64,000 nt of DNA from Periplaneta americana (lineage: Eukaryota; Arthropoda; Insecta; Blattodea; Blattidae). The translations under genes were made by a program, and so were the position numbers. Below, one piece after another: positions 1 to 12,022 of this stretch (position 1 is its first letter; the number at the start of each line of letters is the position of its first letter). Where the stretch lies: assembly GCF_040183065.1 (NCBI RefSeq), contig NC_091119.1, positions 100,745,774 through 100,809,773 of the forward strand, given 5' to 3'. The notes beneath the pieces were generated by a model. The model was given only the letters and a program-made list of their open reading frames with translations, did not search any database and was not told the DNA's origin.

Positions 1-3000
1 AAGCCCCCCAATACTAATTTATTTTTCTATCGCTTCTTACATAGGCCTAATTAGCTTCAGGCTTACAATTCTAAAAATAGTTTCCCAATAAAACAAATAG
101 AGAGGTTGGGGCGAAGCCCCCCAATTAATACTTTCATTTTGTATCGCTTTTTACATAGGCCTAATTAGCTACAGGCTTACAATTCTAAAAATAGTTTCCT
201 AAAAAATCAAATAGAGAGGTTGGGGCGAAGACCCCAATTAATTACTTTATTTTCTATCGCTTTTTACATAGGCCTAATTAGCTAGTCTGTTACAATTCTA
301 AAAATAGTTTCCTAATAAAACAAATAGAGAGGTTGGGGCGAAGCCCCCCCCCCTTAATACTTTTATTTTTCTATCGCTTTTTACATAGGCCTAATTAGCT
401 AGAGACTTACAATTCTAAAAATAGTTTCCTAATAAAAGAAATAGAGAGGTTGGGGCGAAGCCCTCAATTAATACTTTTATTATTATATCGCTTTTTTCAT
501 AGGCCTAATTACCTAGAGGCTTACAATTCTAAAAATAGCTTCCAAATAAAACAAATACGGAGGTTGGAGCGAAGCCCCAAAATTGATACTTGTATTTTTA
601 TATCGCTTTTTACATAGGCTTAATTAGATAGAGGCTTACAATTGTAAAACTAATTTCCTAATAAAAAAATATATAGAGGTTGGGGCGACGCCCCCCAATT
701 GATACCTTTATTTTTATATCGCTTTATACATAGGCCCAATTAGCTAAAGGCTTACAATATTAAAAGTTTTTTCTTAATAAAACAAACAGAGAGGTTGGGG
801 CGAAGCCCCCCTATTAATACTTTTATTTTTAAATCTCTTTTATATAGGCCTAATTAGCTAGAGGCTTACAATTCTAAAAATAGTTTTCTAATAAATCAAA
901 TAGAGAGGTAGGGGCGAAGCCCCCTAATTAATACTTTTATTTTTCTATCGCTTTCTACATAGGCCTAATTAGCTACAGGCTTAATATTCTAAAAATAGTT
1001 TCCTAATAAAACAAATAGAGAGGTTGGGGCGAAGCCCCCCAATTAATACTTTTATTCTCTATCGTTTTTTATTTAGGCCTAATTAGCTAGAGGCTTACAA
1101 TTTAAAAAATAGTTTCCTAATAAAACAAATAGAGAGGTTGGGGCGAAGCCCCCCAATAATTAATAATTTTTCTATCGCTTCTTACATAGGCCTAATTACC
1201 TTGATGCTTAAAAATCTAAAAATAGTTTCCTAATAAAACAAATAGAGAGGTAGGGCGAAGCCCCCCAATTAATACTTTTATTTATCTATAGCTTTTTACA
1301 TTTCCTAATTAGCTACAGGCTTACAATTCTGAAAATAGTTTCCTAATAAAACAAATGGAGAGGTTGGGGCGAAGCCCCCCAAGTAAATTTTTATTCTCTA
1401 TCGCTTTTTACATAGGCCTAATTAGCTTGAGTCTTACAATTAAAAAAATAATTTGTAATAAAACAAATAGAGAAGTTGGGGCGAAGCCCCCAATAATACT
1501 TTTACTTTTCTATCGCTTTTTACATAGGCCTAATTAGCTAGAGGCTTACAATTCTAAAAATAATTTCCTAATAAAACAAACAGAGATGTTGGTGCGAAGC
1601 CCCCCAATAATAATTTATTTTTTCTATCGCTCCTTAGATAGGCATAATTAGCTAGAGGCATAAAATTCTAAAAATAGTTTCCTAATAAAACAAATAGAGA
1701 GGTTGGGGCGAAGCCCACCAATTAATACTTGTATTTTATCTATCGCTTTTTACATAGGCCTAATTAGCTAGACGCTTACAATTCAAAAATAGTTTCCTAA
1801 TATATCAAATAGAGAGGTTGGGGCAAAGCCCCACAATTAATACTTTTATTTTTCTAAAGCTGTTTAAATAGGTCTAATTAGCTAGAGTCTTACGATTCTA
1901 AAAATAGTTTCCTAATAAAACAAATAGAGAGGTTGGGGCGAAGCCCTCCAATTAATTACTTTATTTTCTATCGCTTTTTACATAGGCCTAATTAGCTAGT
2001 CTCTTACAATTCTAAAAATAGTTTCCTAATAAAACAAATAGAGAGGTTGGGGCGAAGCCCCCCCCTTAATACTTTTATTATTCTATCGCTTTTTACATAG
2101 GCCTAATTAGCTAGAGGCTTACAATTCTAAAAATAGTTTCCTAATAAAAGAAATAGAGAGGTTGGGGCGAAGTCCTCAATTAATACTTTTATTTTTATAT
2201 CGCTTTTTTCATAGGCCTAATTACCTAGAGGCTTACAATTCTAAAAATAGCTTCCAAATGAAACAAATACGGAGGTTTGGTTCGAAGCCACACAATTGAT
2301 ACTTGTATTTTTATATCGCTTTTTCATAGGCTTAATTAGATAGAGGCTTACAATTGTAAAACTAGTTTCCTAATAAAAAAATATATAGAGGTTGAGGCGA
2401 CGCCCCCCAATTGATACCTTTATTTTTATATCGCTTTTTACATAGGCCCAATTAGCTAAAGGCTTACAATTTTAAAAGTTTTTTCTTAATAAAACAAACA
2501 GAGAGGTTGGGGCGAAGCCCCCCTATTAATACTTTTATTATTAAATCTCTTTTACATAGGCCTAATTAGCTAGAGTCTTACGATTCTAAAAATATTTTCC
2601 TAATAAAACAAATAGAGAGGTTGGGACGAAGCCCCCCAATTAATACAATTATTTTCTATCGCTTTTTACATTGGCCTAATTAGCTACAGGCTTACAATTC
2701 TAAAAATAGTTTCCCAATAAAACAAATAGAGAGGTTGGGGCGAAGCCCCCCAATTAATACTTTTATTTTCTATCGCTTTTTACAAATCCTAATTAGCTAG
2801 AGGCTAACAATTCTAAAAATAGTTTCCTAATAAAACAAATAGAGAGGTTGGGGCGAAGACCCCAATTAATAATTTTATATTCTATCGCTTTTTACATAGG
2901 CCTAATTAGCTAGAATCTTCCAATTCTAAAAATAGTTTCCTATTAAAACAAATAGAGAGGTTGGGGCGAAGCCCCCCATTTAATACTTTTATTTTTCTAT

Positions 3001-4555
3001 CGCTGTTTACATAGGCCTAATTAGCTAGAGTCTTACCATTCTAAAAATAGTTTCCTAATAAAACAAATAGAGAGGTTGGGGCGTAGCCCTCCAATTAATA
3101 CATTTATTTTTCTATCGCTTTTTACATTGTCCTAATTAGCTACAGGCTTACAATTCTAAAAATAGTTTCCTAATAAAAGACATAGAGAGGTTGGGGCGAA
3201 GCCCTCAATTAATACTTTTATTTTTATATCGCTTTTTTCATAGGCCTAATTAGCTAGAGGCTTATAATTCTAAAAATAGTTTCCTAATAAAAGAAATTCG
3301 GAGGTTGGGGCGAAGCCCCACAATTGATACTTTTATTTTTATATCGCTTTTTACATAGGGTTAATTAGATAGAGGTTTACAATTCTAAAACTAGTTTCCT
3401 AATAAAAAAATACAGAAGTTAGGGCGAAGCCCCCCAATTGATGCCTTTATTTTTATATCGCTGTTTACATAGGCCCAATTAGCTAAAGGCTTACAATTTT
3501 AAAAATAGTTTCCTAATAAAACAAACAGAGAAGTTGGGGCGAAGCCCCCCAAATTAATACTTTTATTTTTATATCGCTTTTACATAGGCCTAATTAGCAA
3601 GAGGCTTACAATTCTAAATATAGTATTCTAATAAATCAAATAGAGAGGTTGGGGCGAAGCCCCCTAATTAATACTTTTATTTTTCTATCGCTTATTACAT
3701 AGGCCTAATTAGGTACAGGCTTAATATTCTAAAAATAGTTTCCTAATATAACAAATAGAGAGGTTGGGGCGAAGCCCCCCCAATTAATACTTTTATTTTT
3801 TTATCGCTATTTACATAGGCCTAATTAGCTAGAGGCTTACAATTCTAAAAATAGTTTCCCAATAAAACAAATAGAGAGGTTGGGGCGAAGCCCCCCAATT
3901 AATACTTTTATTCTCTATCGCTTTTTACATAGGCCTAATTAGCTAGAGACTTACAATTCTAAAAATAGTTTCCTGATAAAACAAATAGAGAGGTTGGGGC
4001 GAAGCCTCCCAATTAATACTTTTATTTTTCTATCGCTTTTTACATTGGCGTAATTAACTAGAGGCTTACAATTCTAAAAATAGTTTCCTAATAAAACAAA
4101 TAGAGAGGTTGGGGGGAAGCCCCCCAATAATTAATTATTTTTCTATCGCTTCTTACATAGGCCTAATTAGCTTGATGCTTAAAAATCTAAAAATAGTTTG
4201 CTAATAAAACAAATAGAGAGTTTGGTGCGAAGCCCCCCAATTAATACTTTTATTCTCTATCGCTTTTTATATAGGCCTAATTAGCTAGAGTCTTACAATT
4301 AAAAAAATAATTTCTAATAAAACAAACAGAGAGGTTGGGGTGAGGCCCCCAATTAATACTTTTATTTTTCTATCTCTTTTTACATAGGCCTAATTAGCTA
4401 GAGGCTTACAATTCTAAAAATAATTTCCTAATAAAACAAATAGAGAGTTTGGGGCGAACCCCCAATTAATACTTTTACTTTTTTTCTCTTTTTTACATAG
4501 GCCCAATAAGCTAGATGTTTACAAATTTAAAAATAGTTTCCTAATGAAACAAATA
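1..4555. repeat. AT-rich satellite array, about 115-bp monomer, roughly 39 copies
   Basis: The same unit recurs every 112-118 bp. It contains GAGGTTGGGGCGAAGCCCCC, an AT-rich stretch, ATCGCTTTTTACATAGGCC, TAATTAGCTAGAGGCTTAC, and an A-rich end finishing AATAAAACAAATA. Most copies keep a perfect hairpin, GGGGC-GAA-GCCCC. Variant monomers recur in order: the AGGCCCAATTAGCTAAAGG variant lies at 732, 2444 and 3471, offsets of 1712 and 1027 bp, so blocks of about 15 and 9 monomers were duplicated. Short ORFs here, such as 1355-1537, are by-products of the repeat. The array runs off the left edge. Confidence 0.95.
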
Positions 4556-4962
4556 TCGAGGAGACGGCCTCCAGATATGGATGGTAGCTGTGAATATATT
4601 GAATAAGCAATCGTGGACGGCCGATGAGGGGTGGTCCTCCAGCTTGGGCGTTGGGCGAAGGTCTAACAACCCATCATCGTAAAAAACAGATTGTTACGAA
4701 ACCTTCAAATATACCTCGGAATGGGACTGATTCTCTGGCACGACCACAGCAAAGAGTGTTAGTTGGGAGGCCGGAGGGAAAAAGACCTCTGGGGAGGCCG
4801 AGACGTAGATGGGAAGATAATTTTAAAATGGATTTGAGGGAGGTAGGCTATAATGATAGAGACTGGATTAATCTTGCTCAGGATAGGGACCAATGTCGGG
4901 CTTATGTGAGGACGGCAATGAACTTCCGGGTTCCTTAAATGCCAGTAAGTAAGTAAGTAAGT
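4556..4962 (+). mobile_element. Chimeric retrotransposed insertion: unknown 5' half joined to an RTE 3' end
   Basis: This unit interrupts the satellite. From about 4750 it is the standard RTE 3' end (RVLVGRPEGKRPLGRPRRRW...NFRVP), with the stop codon followed almost at once by GCCAGTAAGTAAGTAAGTAA. The first 190 bp do not match the other RTE copies in the window. The satellite flanks share a near-perfect 13-bp repeat, AATGAAACAAATA (4543-4555) and AATAAAACAAATA (4963-4975), so the chimera probably went in as one piece. A 104-aa ORF (4624-4938) crosses the junction. Caution: both flanks are satellite, so the repeat could be chance periodicity. Confidence 0.75.
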
Positions 4963-5450
4963 AATAAAACAAATAGAGTGGTTGGGGTAAAGTCCCCAAT
5001 TAAAACTTTTGTTTTTCTGTCGCTTTTTTACATAGGCCTAATTAGTTAGAAGCTTACAATTCTAAAAATAGTTTCCTAATTAAAGAAATAGAGGGGTTCG
5101 GGGCGAAGCCCCCAATTAATACTTTTGTTTTTCTGTCGCTTTTTTGCATAGACCTAATTAGTTAGAAGCTTACAACTCTAAAAATAGTTTCCTAATTAAA
5201 TAAATTGAGGGGTTGGGGGCGAGGCCCCGAATTAATACTTTTGTTTTTCTGTCGCTTTTTTACATAGGCCTAATTAGTTAGAAGCTTATAATTCTAAAAT
5301 TAGTTTCCTAATGAAACAAATAGAGGGGTTGGGGGCGAAGCTCCAAATTAATACTTTTGGTTTTCTATCGTTCTTTTTACATAGAGGCTTACAATTCCAA
5401 AAATACCCTCCTAACCGTACAAAGAGTGGGTTGGGGGCGAAGCCCCCCAA
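4963..5450. repeat. Diverged continuation of the satellite, about four copies
   Basis: Copies right of the insertion share private changes (TTTTTCTGTCGCTTTTTTAC, TTAGTTAGAAGCTTAC, GAGGGGTTGGGGGCGAAG). They form a distinct edge subfamily that decays into unique sequence near 5450. Confidence 0.85.
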
Positions 5451-6076
5451 TCGTCTTACTAATCATTTTTGGATGTTGGAAGGTAGATAAAATTTACTAT
5501 CAGCTTTCGATGTACATGTTTGAACAAGAATTCAGCGATGTTTTTCTTCCTTCCCTATTTATACTACCACGTCTTTACTACCTTGCTGCTTTTTTTTTTT
5601 TTTGAGGGGGGGATGCTTTTTCTATTCCGTGGTGTAGACATACCTCTCGGCAGAGCGAGCCCTAATCCACTATTATAAATCACATGAAAACGAATACAAC
5701 ATATCTTTGTTTGAACACACGAAAATTAAAAATATTCGAGTAATAACTCCATAATTACAATTGTTTGCCATGCAGTTTAACGCTGTATGAATTTTTTTTT
5801 TTTTTTTTTTTGTCGATTTCACTTTAATATTTCCAAATTATGTTTGTAGCGTTTGAAATGCCCGCCATTGTGACATGCGAACAAACTTTGTTTCTCAATA
5901 TTATTCAAGCAATAGGTACCGATAATTCAATGTCGATAGTTTCATTTATCGAACTGCTACTTCCGTTGACATTTTTATAGGAGATATATAGCTGGGGGTG
6001 CCTATAATGCATCTGTTCCTTAATTTCTTGTTAATTCTATCTATAACAATAAACACCTAAAATGTTAGAATCTCAA
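5451..6076. other. No gene seen; poly-T tracts
   Basis: AT-rich DNA with T runs at about 5590-5603 and 5792-5811. The short ORFs have no recognisable domain. Confidence 0.6.
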
Positions 6077-6135
6077 TGTCCGGAAATAGGAGCCATGGTC
6101 AAGGATATATGTCCAGTGGTTCCTATTTCCGGACA
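6077..6135. repeat. Strong hairpin (inverted repeat)
   Basis: TGTCCGGAAATAGGAGCCA (6077-6095) pairs with TGGTTCCTATTTCCGGACA (6117-6135) at 18 of 19 positions around a 21-nt loop. It is isolated and could be the relic of a foldback element. Related TCCGGAAATA occurs near 7692. Confidence 0.7.
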
Positions 6136-6930
6136 AGTATACTGGAGTTTCCAAATATTTATCTATGATTTCATTTATAAAATGCAGTCATTTTAGCGTA
6201 TGAGTGTTGATATTTTAAACTCTAAGGTACACAATCACGATTTTAGTCGCTACCAAAAGCTTACCTAGTATGACAGGCCTGCAGAACCCGTAAGTAGGGG
6301 AAATATGACGTCAGCCTCACTCCACTTCTATTGGGGATTATCGACTTCCGCGTAGAGTTGTTTACATTCTCTGCCTGTGGCGGCACTGTAATTTTCGAAA
6401 AGAATTGTACCGGTAATAAATTAATTGTATTTATAATGCGTTATCTCGTTTTAAGGTTTACAATTATGCTAGATTTCCTGTCGGTAGCTTCGTTGAGATT
6501 TCTTTGCACCTAACCTGCTTTAGATTTTCGAAAACTTGCCTCCTATCATCATCACCTACGGAAACATAAATTTATAGCATTTAAGTAATGAACCTTGAAA
6601 GCCACTATTAATTTCCATTCAAAATGAACACAACGAATGACGCCCTTAATTTAACAGGATATAAATAAATAATCACTATACAGTTCGTAATAATGAACTT
6701 ACCCGAAAGTTTGTGCATTCCATAATTCTTAATATGGGCTTTGTTGAAATGTGGTTTAATATTGAAATGACGAGTAGAAATAAATTGGATGGGGCACAGT
6801 AAACAGGCAGTTCTTTCGCTTCTTTAACAATAAAATAATCATATTCCCATTTCCTTTGGAAGTAGTATTTTTTTTTCACGGGTTTAGACTTTGCTATGTT
6901 CCAGTTCTTTTTAAACTGCAGTACGCGTAT
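6136..6930. other. No gene seen
   Basis: AT-rich DNA with short ORFs on both strands and no recognisable domain or repeat. Confidence 0.5.
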
Positions 6931-7077
<147 letters not shown>

Positions 7078-7159
7078 CTGGAGTGTGTTACAATGTTTAA
7101 TGACAGCATTGACATCCGGTCATATAGCTATCACTCACTTATCAACTTACAATTTATTT

Positions 7160-7413
7160 ATCGTCCTATTACTAGTAAACCCAGTTAAGACCAGTAATGC
7201 AAGTTTTGTAAAAACAGGAATTAAAACTTTATTAATGCACGAAAAATCATAATAAATTCTTCAAATAAAGTAATTGGTTTGTTGCATGCATGCAATATTT
7301 CGGACTTGTTTCATTTTAGTAGAATACAGAGCACGGAAAGACAAGTCGGGGACTGTTCTTAACTTATTTTACACAAAAAGTGGACTTAATCGGCTTTACT
7401 AGTAAAAGGACGA
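7160..7413. mobile_element. MITE-like element with terminal inverted repeats
   Basis: ATCGTCCTATTACTAGTAAA at 7160 matches the reverse complement of the sequence ending near 7413 with one mismatch in the first 20 positions. Weaker pairing continues for about 15 more bases. It is about 254 bp and non-coding. The target duplication is not clear. Confidence 0.55.
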
Positions 7414-7864
7414 TATATACATAGGTAGACACGTCTTTTAACTTATTTATTTTCTCTTATTTTCTAAAGGTATGTTTCTAAGAATTTTATTATCTGTTCA
7501 TTTGTAATTCTTGATAGCGTATTGTATACCTGCCGCCGCGAGAATGAATGTTGATGCAGCCGAGCGTAACTAGAACGTATGACCGCACTGATAGAAAAGG
7601 TGGGTGGGGTAAGGAGGGGTAGTAAAGCAGTCGCTCTGAGGAGCTACAATTCTGCAGGTCTGTAGTATGAGAAATGTGAAGAAATATCTGAAAAGTCCGG
7701 AAATATGTCCTCCTACCCTAATGTTTGGTTAGTCATTGTGTTTTGTTTAGTTTTATGGCCTACTCAACATGATTTTACCCATACTCATTTGTGTCAAATC
7801 TGAAGTCCACGAAACAAGTTTCATAAGTAATTAGGAGACAAGAAACGGGAGAATGTAAAAAGTT
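7414..7864. other. No gene seen
   Basis: Unique-looking sequence between a MITE and an RTE copy. No coding signal or repeat recognised. Confidence 0.5.
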
Positions 7865-7878
7865 TCTACGCATTCATA

Positions 7879-9029
7879 CTTACTGGCTTTTAAGGAACCC
7901 GGAGGTTTATTGCCGCCTTCACATAAGCCCGCCATTGGTCCCTATCCTGTGCAAGATTAATCCAGTCTCTATCATCATATCCCACCTCCCTCAAATCCAT
8001 TTTAATATTATCTTCCCATCTACGTCTCGGCCTCCCCAAAGGGCTTTTTCCTTCCGGCCTCCCAACTAACACTCTATATGCATTTCTGGATTCGCCCATA
8101 CGTGCTACATAACCTGTCCATCTCAAACGTCTGGATTTAATGTTCCTAATTATGTCAGGCGAAGAATACAATGCGTGGAGTTCTGTGCTGTGTAACTTTC
8201 TCCATTCTCCTGTAACTTCATCCCTCTTAGCCTCAAATATTTTCCTAATCACCTTATTCTCAAACACTCTTAACCTATGTTCCTCTCTAAGTGAGAGTCC
8301 AAGTTTCACAACCACAAAGAACAACCGGTAATATAACTGTTTTATAAATTCTAACTTTAAGATTTTTTGACAGCAGACTGGATGATAAAAGCTTCTCAAC
8401 CGAATAATAACACGCATTTCCCATATTTATTCTACGTTTAATTTCCTCCCGAGTGTCATTTATATTTGTTACTGTTGCTCCCAGATATTTGAATTTTTCC
8501 ACCTCTTCAAAGGATAAATTTCCAATTTTTATATTTCCATTTCGTACAATATTCTGGTCACGAGACATAATTATTATACTTTGTCTTTTCTTGATTTACT
8601 TCCAAACCTATCTCTTTACTTGCTTCAAGTAAAATTCCCGTGTTTTCCCTAATCGTTTGTGGGTTTTTCCTAACATATTCACGTCATCCGCATAAACAAG
8701 CAGCTGATGTAACCCGTTCAATTACAAACCCTCTCTATTATCCTGGACTTTCCTAATGGCATACTCTAGAGCAAAGTTAAAAAGTAAAGGTGATAGTGCA
8801 TCTCCTTGCTTTAGCCCACAGTGAATTGGAAACGCATCTGACAGAAATTGACATATACGGACTCTGCTGTACAGTACGTTTCACTGAGACACATTTTAAT
8901 TAATAGAACTAGTTTCTTGGGAATACCAAATTCAATAAAAATGTCATATAAAACTTCTCTCTTAACCGAGTCATATGCCTTTTTGAAATCTATGAATAAC
9001 TGATGCACTGTACCCTTATACTCCCATTT
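7879..9029 (-). mobile_element. 5'-truncated RTE-type non-LTR retrotransposon
   Basis: Read on the minus strand this gives the RT palm ([15 protein letters not shown], near 9000-8960), the YADD region, [28 protein letters not shown] and the C-terminal [20 protein letters not shown]...NLRVP. At least two frameshifts split it into ORFs 8811-9008, 8287-8568 and 7890-8417. TCTACGCATTCATA (7865-7878) and TCTACGAATTCATA (9030-9043) are a 13/14 target duplication that fixes both ends. The 3' end follows the stop codon almost immediately. It is a dead copy. Confidence 0.92.
7890..8568 (-). pseudogene. RTE reverse transcriptase, C-terminal region, frameshifted
   Basis: This is the part downstream of the RT catalytic box. 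ORF 8287-8568 carries [20 protein letters not shown] and [19 protein letters not shown] and ends at CGCETWTLT. The frame then shifts into ORF 7890-8417, which continues [38 protein letters not shown] and the basic [12 protein letters not shown] tail. The N-terminal 40 or so residues of the second ORF are out-of-frame sequence. The family ORF would carry an endonuclease and the full RT upstream; neither is present here. Confidence 0.85.
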
Positions 9030-9181
9030 TCTACGAATTCATACGTAACATTTTATGGAGATTCGGAATATGTAAATTTTAATACAGTGGGATTATATAT
9101 ATTTTTCAACAGTGGGATTAGTTAGAGACGCTCAGGTTTTCAAAAAGAATGATATTTAATCATATGACTTATTTTAATGTT

Positions 9182-9375
9182 CACTACCGGTCAAATGTTT
9201 TCGATCAGCTATGAAAACTACTATATACTTTATTTCAATATGCGATCACTTCGAAAAACTAAACAGACCAACAAAATAAATATTAGCATTATATGTTGGA
9301 CTATTCAAAACGAAATCCTTGTTAACCACAAATCCATAGTTGTGATAGGTGATCGAAAACTTTTGACCGGTAGTG
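9182..9375. mobile_element. Tc1/mariner-type MITE
   Basis: CACTACCGGTCAAATGTTTT at 9182 and the reverse complement ending at 9375 match over about 28 bp with only a few mismatches. The CACTACCGGTCAAAAGTTTT end is typical of Tc1-like elements. TA follows the right end and TT precedes the left, so a mutated TA duplication is plausible. It is 194 bp and non-coding. Confidence 0.8.
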
Positions 9376-10443
9376 TAAATTATACAATTATAAATTTACA
9401 TTTTATTGTAAAATTGTTAACGTTTTCGGCATTCAGTATAGCATCTTCAGACATTGATAATTAGATAGAAATATATTTTGAAAAAATACATTGCATTAAA
9501 ATTGTAGTGAAGATTTTTACATAATATCGAAGTATAGATTGTTGATGTCAATATTAAAAAAACATTTAAAAACGGTAAAACACTCGTGTACCCATTAAAA
9601 TAAAAATTTGAAATATGCAATTTAATTGAAATTAAGTTAAGTATCGATATCATACTACGTTAAAATAAATATACATGAATATTGTTAATCAAATGCGTAT
9701 ATCACTTGTATTACCTTTTAAACTATAATGTACATTTATAATTATATAATTTATATAATTTACTATTCTCCAAATTTAAAATACTATTTAAATACAATTT
9801 AAGATTCACAGAATGCAAAACTTTCAGAAACGCTGCATTATACGATTTTGCATTTATTGATAAGATAGTCATAAAACAATGTACTAATGTATTAAAAACA
9901 AAAACCTCATTGTCACCATTTTTAAATTGCATCGCGCGCGTTCGGTAGTATTTTTAAATATATCTGTCCAGTCGAGGCTTACTTATCAGCCCTTAATAAA
10001 TACATTTATTCCCAGAATCGCGATTGACACTACAAAACGTAAATGTTTTCATTCCCTACTTACTGTTGCAGTTTTCAAACAGGAATCTTAATTTAACTTA
10101 GAAAGCTTACCTCAGTGGGAAGAGGTCCATCCTGGTTGTCCCCTGAGAATCGAACCAAGCTCTGGAATACACATACTCTCCATAAACCGCTATCTTTGCT
10201 TGCTTTAAATGAAACCAAATATCATAATGGCGGTCCAATACGTAATTTTCATTGCTGAAGACTGCGTTGTTTGGGCGTTGTTACGTTGACAGATGAACGC
10301 GAATTCCATAGAGATTGAAAAAATGGAACTAGCATCAGTGAGTAGAAGTTGTAGGCAGCGTATGTAGGTAAGGTAGTAAGAAAAAAATTGATAGTGCTTG
10401 GGTTGAGAACTTTCGACCTGATGTTAAACGCAGTCAACCGCCC
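9376..10443. other. No gene seen
   Basis: Very AT-rich sequence with short ORFs on both strands. A B-box-like GGTTCGATTCTC (minus strand, near 10150) stands without a tRNA fold. Nothing else recognised. Confidence 0.5.
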
Positions 10444-10814
10444 CACAGTGTGTAATTTAGCGAGTCTAGCCAGCCAAAAATCATTTCTCGAAAACTAATC
10501 GCTCAATTTTCATAAAATGTAGTATATACCTTCAATTATTGAAGTGAATAAGTTTTTAATAATGAAAATGAAAATAGCAACTATTTTTACTGAAAATAAA
10601 AATAGTAATATTGTAAAAAAAAATTCGATTCGTGTGAAAAAAAAAAATTAATGTTCATAATGTGGAATTAATGTTCATAATGTGGAATACCTTAAAATTG
10701 AAAGCGTAAGGCGAAGGAATATTGCTACATATCTTACTCGTTCGGACGTCAGATGCATCCCCATCAGAATCTGTAGCCTATCCTCGCTGCTAGTCTCTCC
10801 TTCGACAGCACCGA

Positions 10815-11770
10815 CTAATGGAGGCTTGGAGACAACTGCAGCACTACTATTGAAATCGACCGCAATTTCCTCTTCTTAATTTCTTTAAGTTGGTGATGTA
10901 AGGGTCCAAAGAAATAAGTAGCCTGAGTAAAAGATCGGCATTTGTGTTTTTCTTGATGTTTTTCTTGCGAAGACTTCTCTGAAAAGTCTAATATAGCATT
11001 TGTTCCTCGTTTCCTGGGCTTCCTCAGATAGTTTGCCAGTAAGTATAATAGTGTCCTGTGACCTTCTGTCCATGAGCCAAGAGTTTGTGAAGGATTGTAG
11101 GCATATAATACTATTTGTGCAAGCATAAATATAATTCCCTTGTCTCCCTTGCATACATGTCAAGTGCCCGTTCATCAGTATTGCGAAACCGCATGAAAAA
11201 GGTTTCTGATATATTATGTGTAAACGACTTATTAGACTTCCAACTATTCCCGTAATATATGCGAAAGTGGAAATCTCCCTGAAAAATATTCTTGCGATAT
11301 TTGCATCCTTTTTATTGCGACTGCTTTGTTTTATCATGTCAACAAGGTAGTCCCCTTTCCTGCCTGAACCTATCCTATCTTCAATGTTTCGCAATAAGTA
11401 AAACTGTGGATCTAAATTAACTGTTACAAGATTTTGTATTTCCCTTAAATTTTTACATTGATTTGAGGTCAACTGTAGATCAGTAATCAAAGCGAGATCT
11501 TTTTTTTTTTTTTTTATCGCACGTTGAAGTAATGCAAGTGGAAGCTCTCCTATAATATTGGCCGCATCTCTTTTCCTAGAAGTTCTGAAATTCATATGGG
11601 CAACAGAAAGCTTTTCTTCTGGCGTTCTTTCTTTAAAATGTGGACTAGTTTTTTTTTTCCGTTTTGATCTTTCGCTAAGTCTCCGAAAAGTTTACGTGGA
11701 CGTCCTCGAATGCTTGTACTGGCAGAATCAAATTGGAATTGTTTTGTAGTAGATGGAAAAGTATTATATA
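10815..11770 (-). pseudogene. Uncharacterised arthropod transposon-linked protein, broken
   Basis: On the minus strand the order is IRGRPRKLFGDL (about 11720-11685), a basic stretch RSKRKKKTS reached by a frameshift in an A run near 11660, then ORF 10885-11595 with RTSRKRDAANIIGELPLAL. ANIARIFFREIS with ITGIVGSLISRLHIIYQ follows, then GKLSEEAQETRNKCYIRLFR and VFARKTSR. From memory, many arthropod genomes have expanded uncharacterised genes with this order (GRP box and RSKRR at the N terminus, LPIGQLSEEAxExRNK and SR near the C terminus). The copy is shorter than I remember the family to be, so a middle part seems deleted. Confidence 0.6.
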
Positions 11771-11818
11771 TTTTATTTTCAGACTTTGCATCTTGACTGA
11801 AACATAGCGCATTATATT

Positions 11819-12022
11819 TTAAGACATTTTTCTCATTTCTGCTGTATTTTTCCCACCGTAATCGAATTTTCGGGCATAGAAATTTAATTCATTTTTTATT
11901 GACTGTAAAATGTCTTCAGAGTAATCTTTGAGACCAAAATGTTCAATTATATTTGATAATTTCACTTTTATCTCGCTCTTATTCCACATCTGGAAAACAG
12001 CTCTCCTGATTACGGAGCGCAT
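11819..12022 (-). pseudogene. Possible upstream exon of the 10444-12570 element gene
   Basis: A 67-aa ORF (MRSVIRRAVFQMWNKSEIKV at its start) lies upstream of the main pseudogene, on the same strand and inside the same TIRs. No domain is recognised. It may be the first coding exon or chance. Confidence 0.35.

Noticed and set aside
1355-1537. 60-aa ORF in the satellite
   Set aside because: It follows the satellite period and is not conserved between monomers.
1-4555. CRISPR-like array
   Set aside because: Repeats are head-to-tail satellite monomers without unique spacers, in a eukaryotic context.
10120-10190. tRNA or SINE at GGTTCGATTCTC (minus)
   Set aside because: Only a B-box-like motif; no A box, tail or duplication could be found.
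10885-11595. A host gene at the 236-aa ORF
   Set aside because: It lies between matching inverted ends and shows a frameshift and apparent internal deletion, so a transposon pseudogene is more likely.
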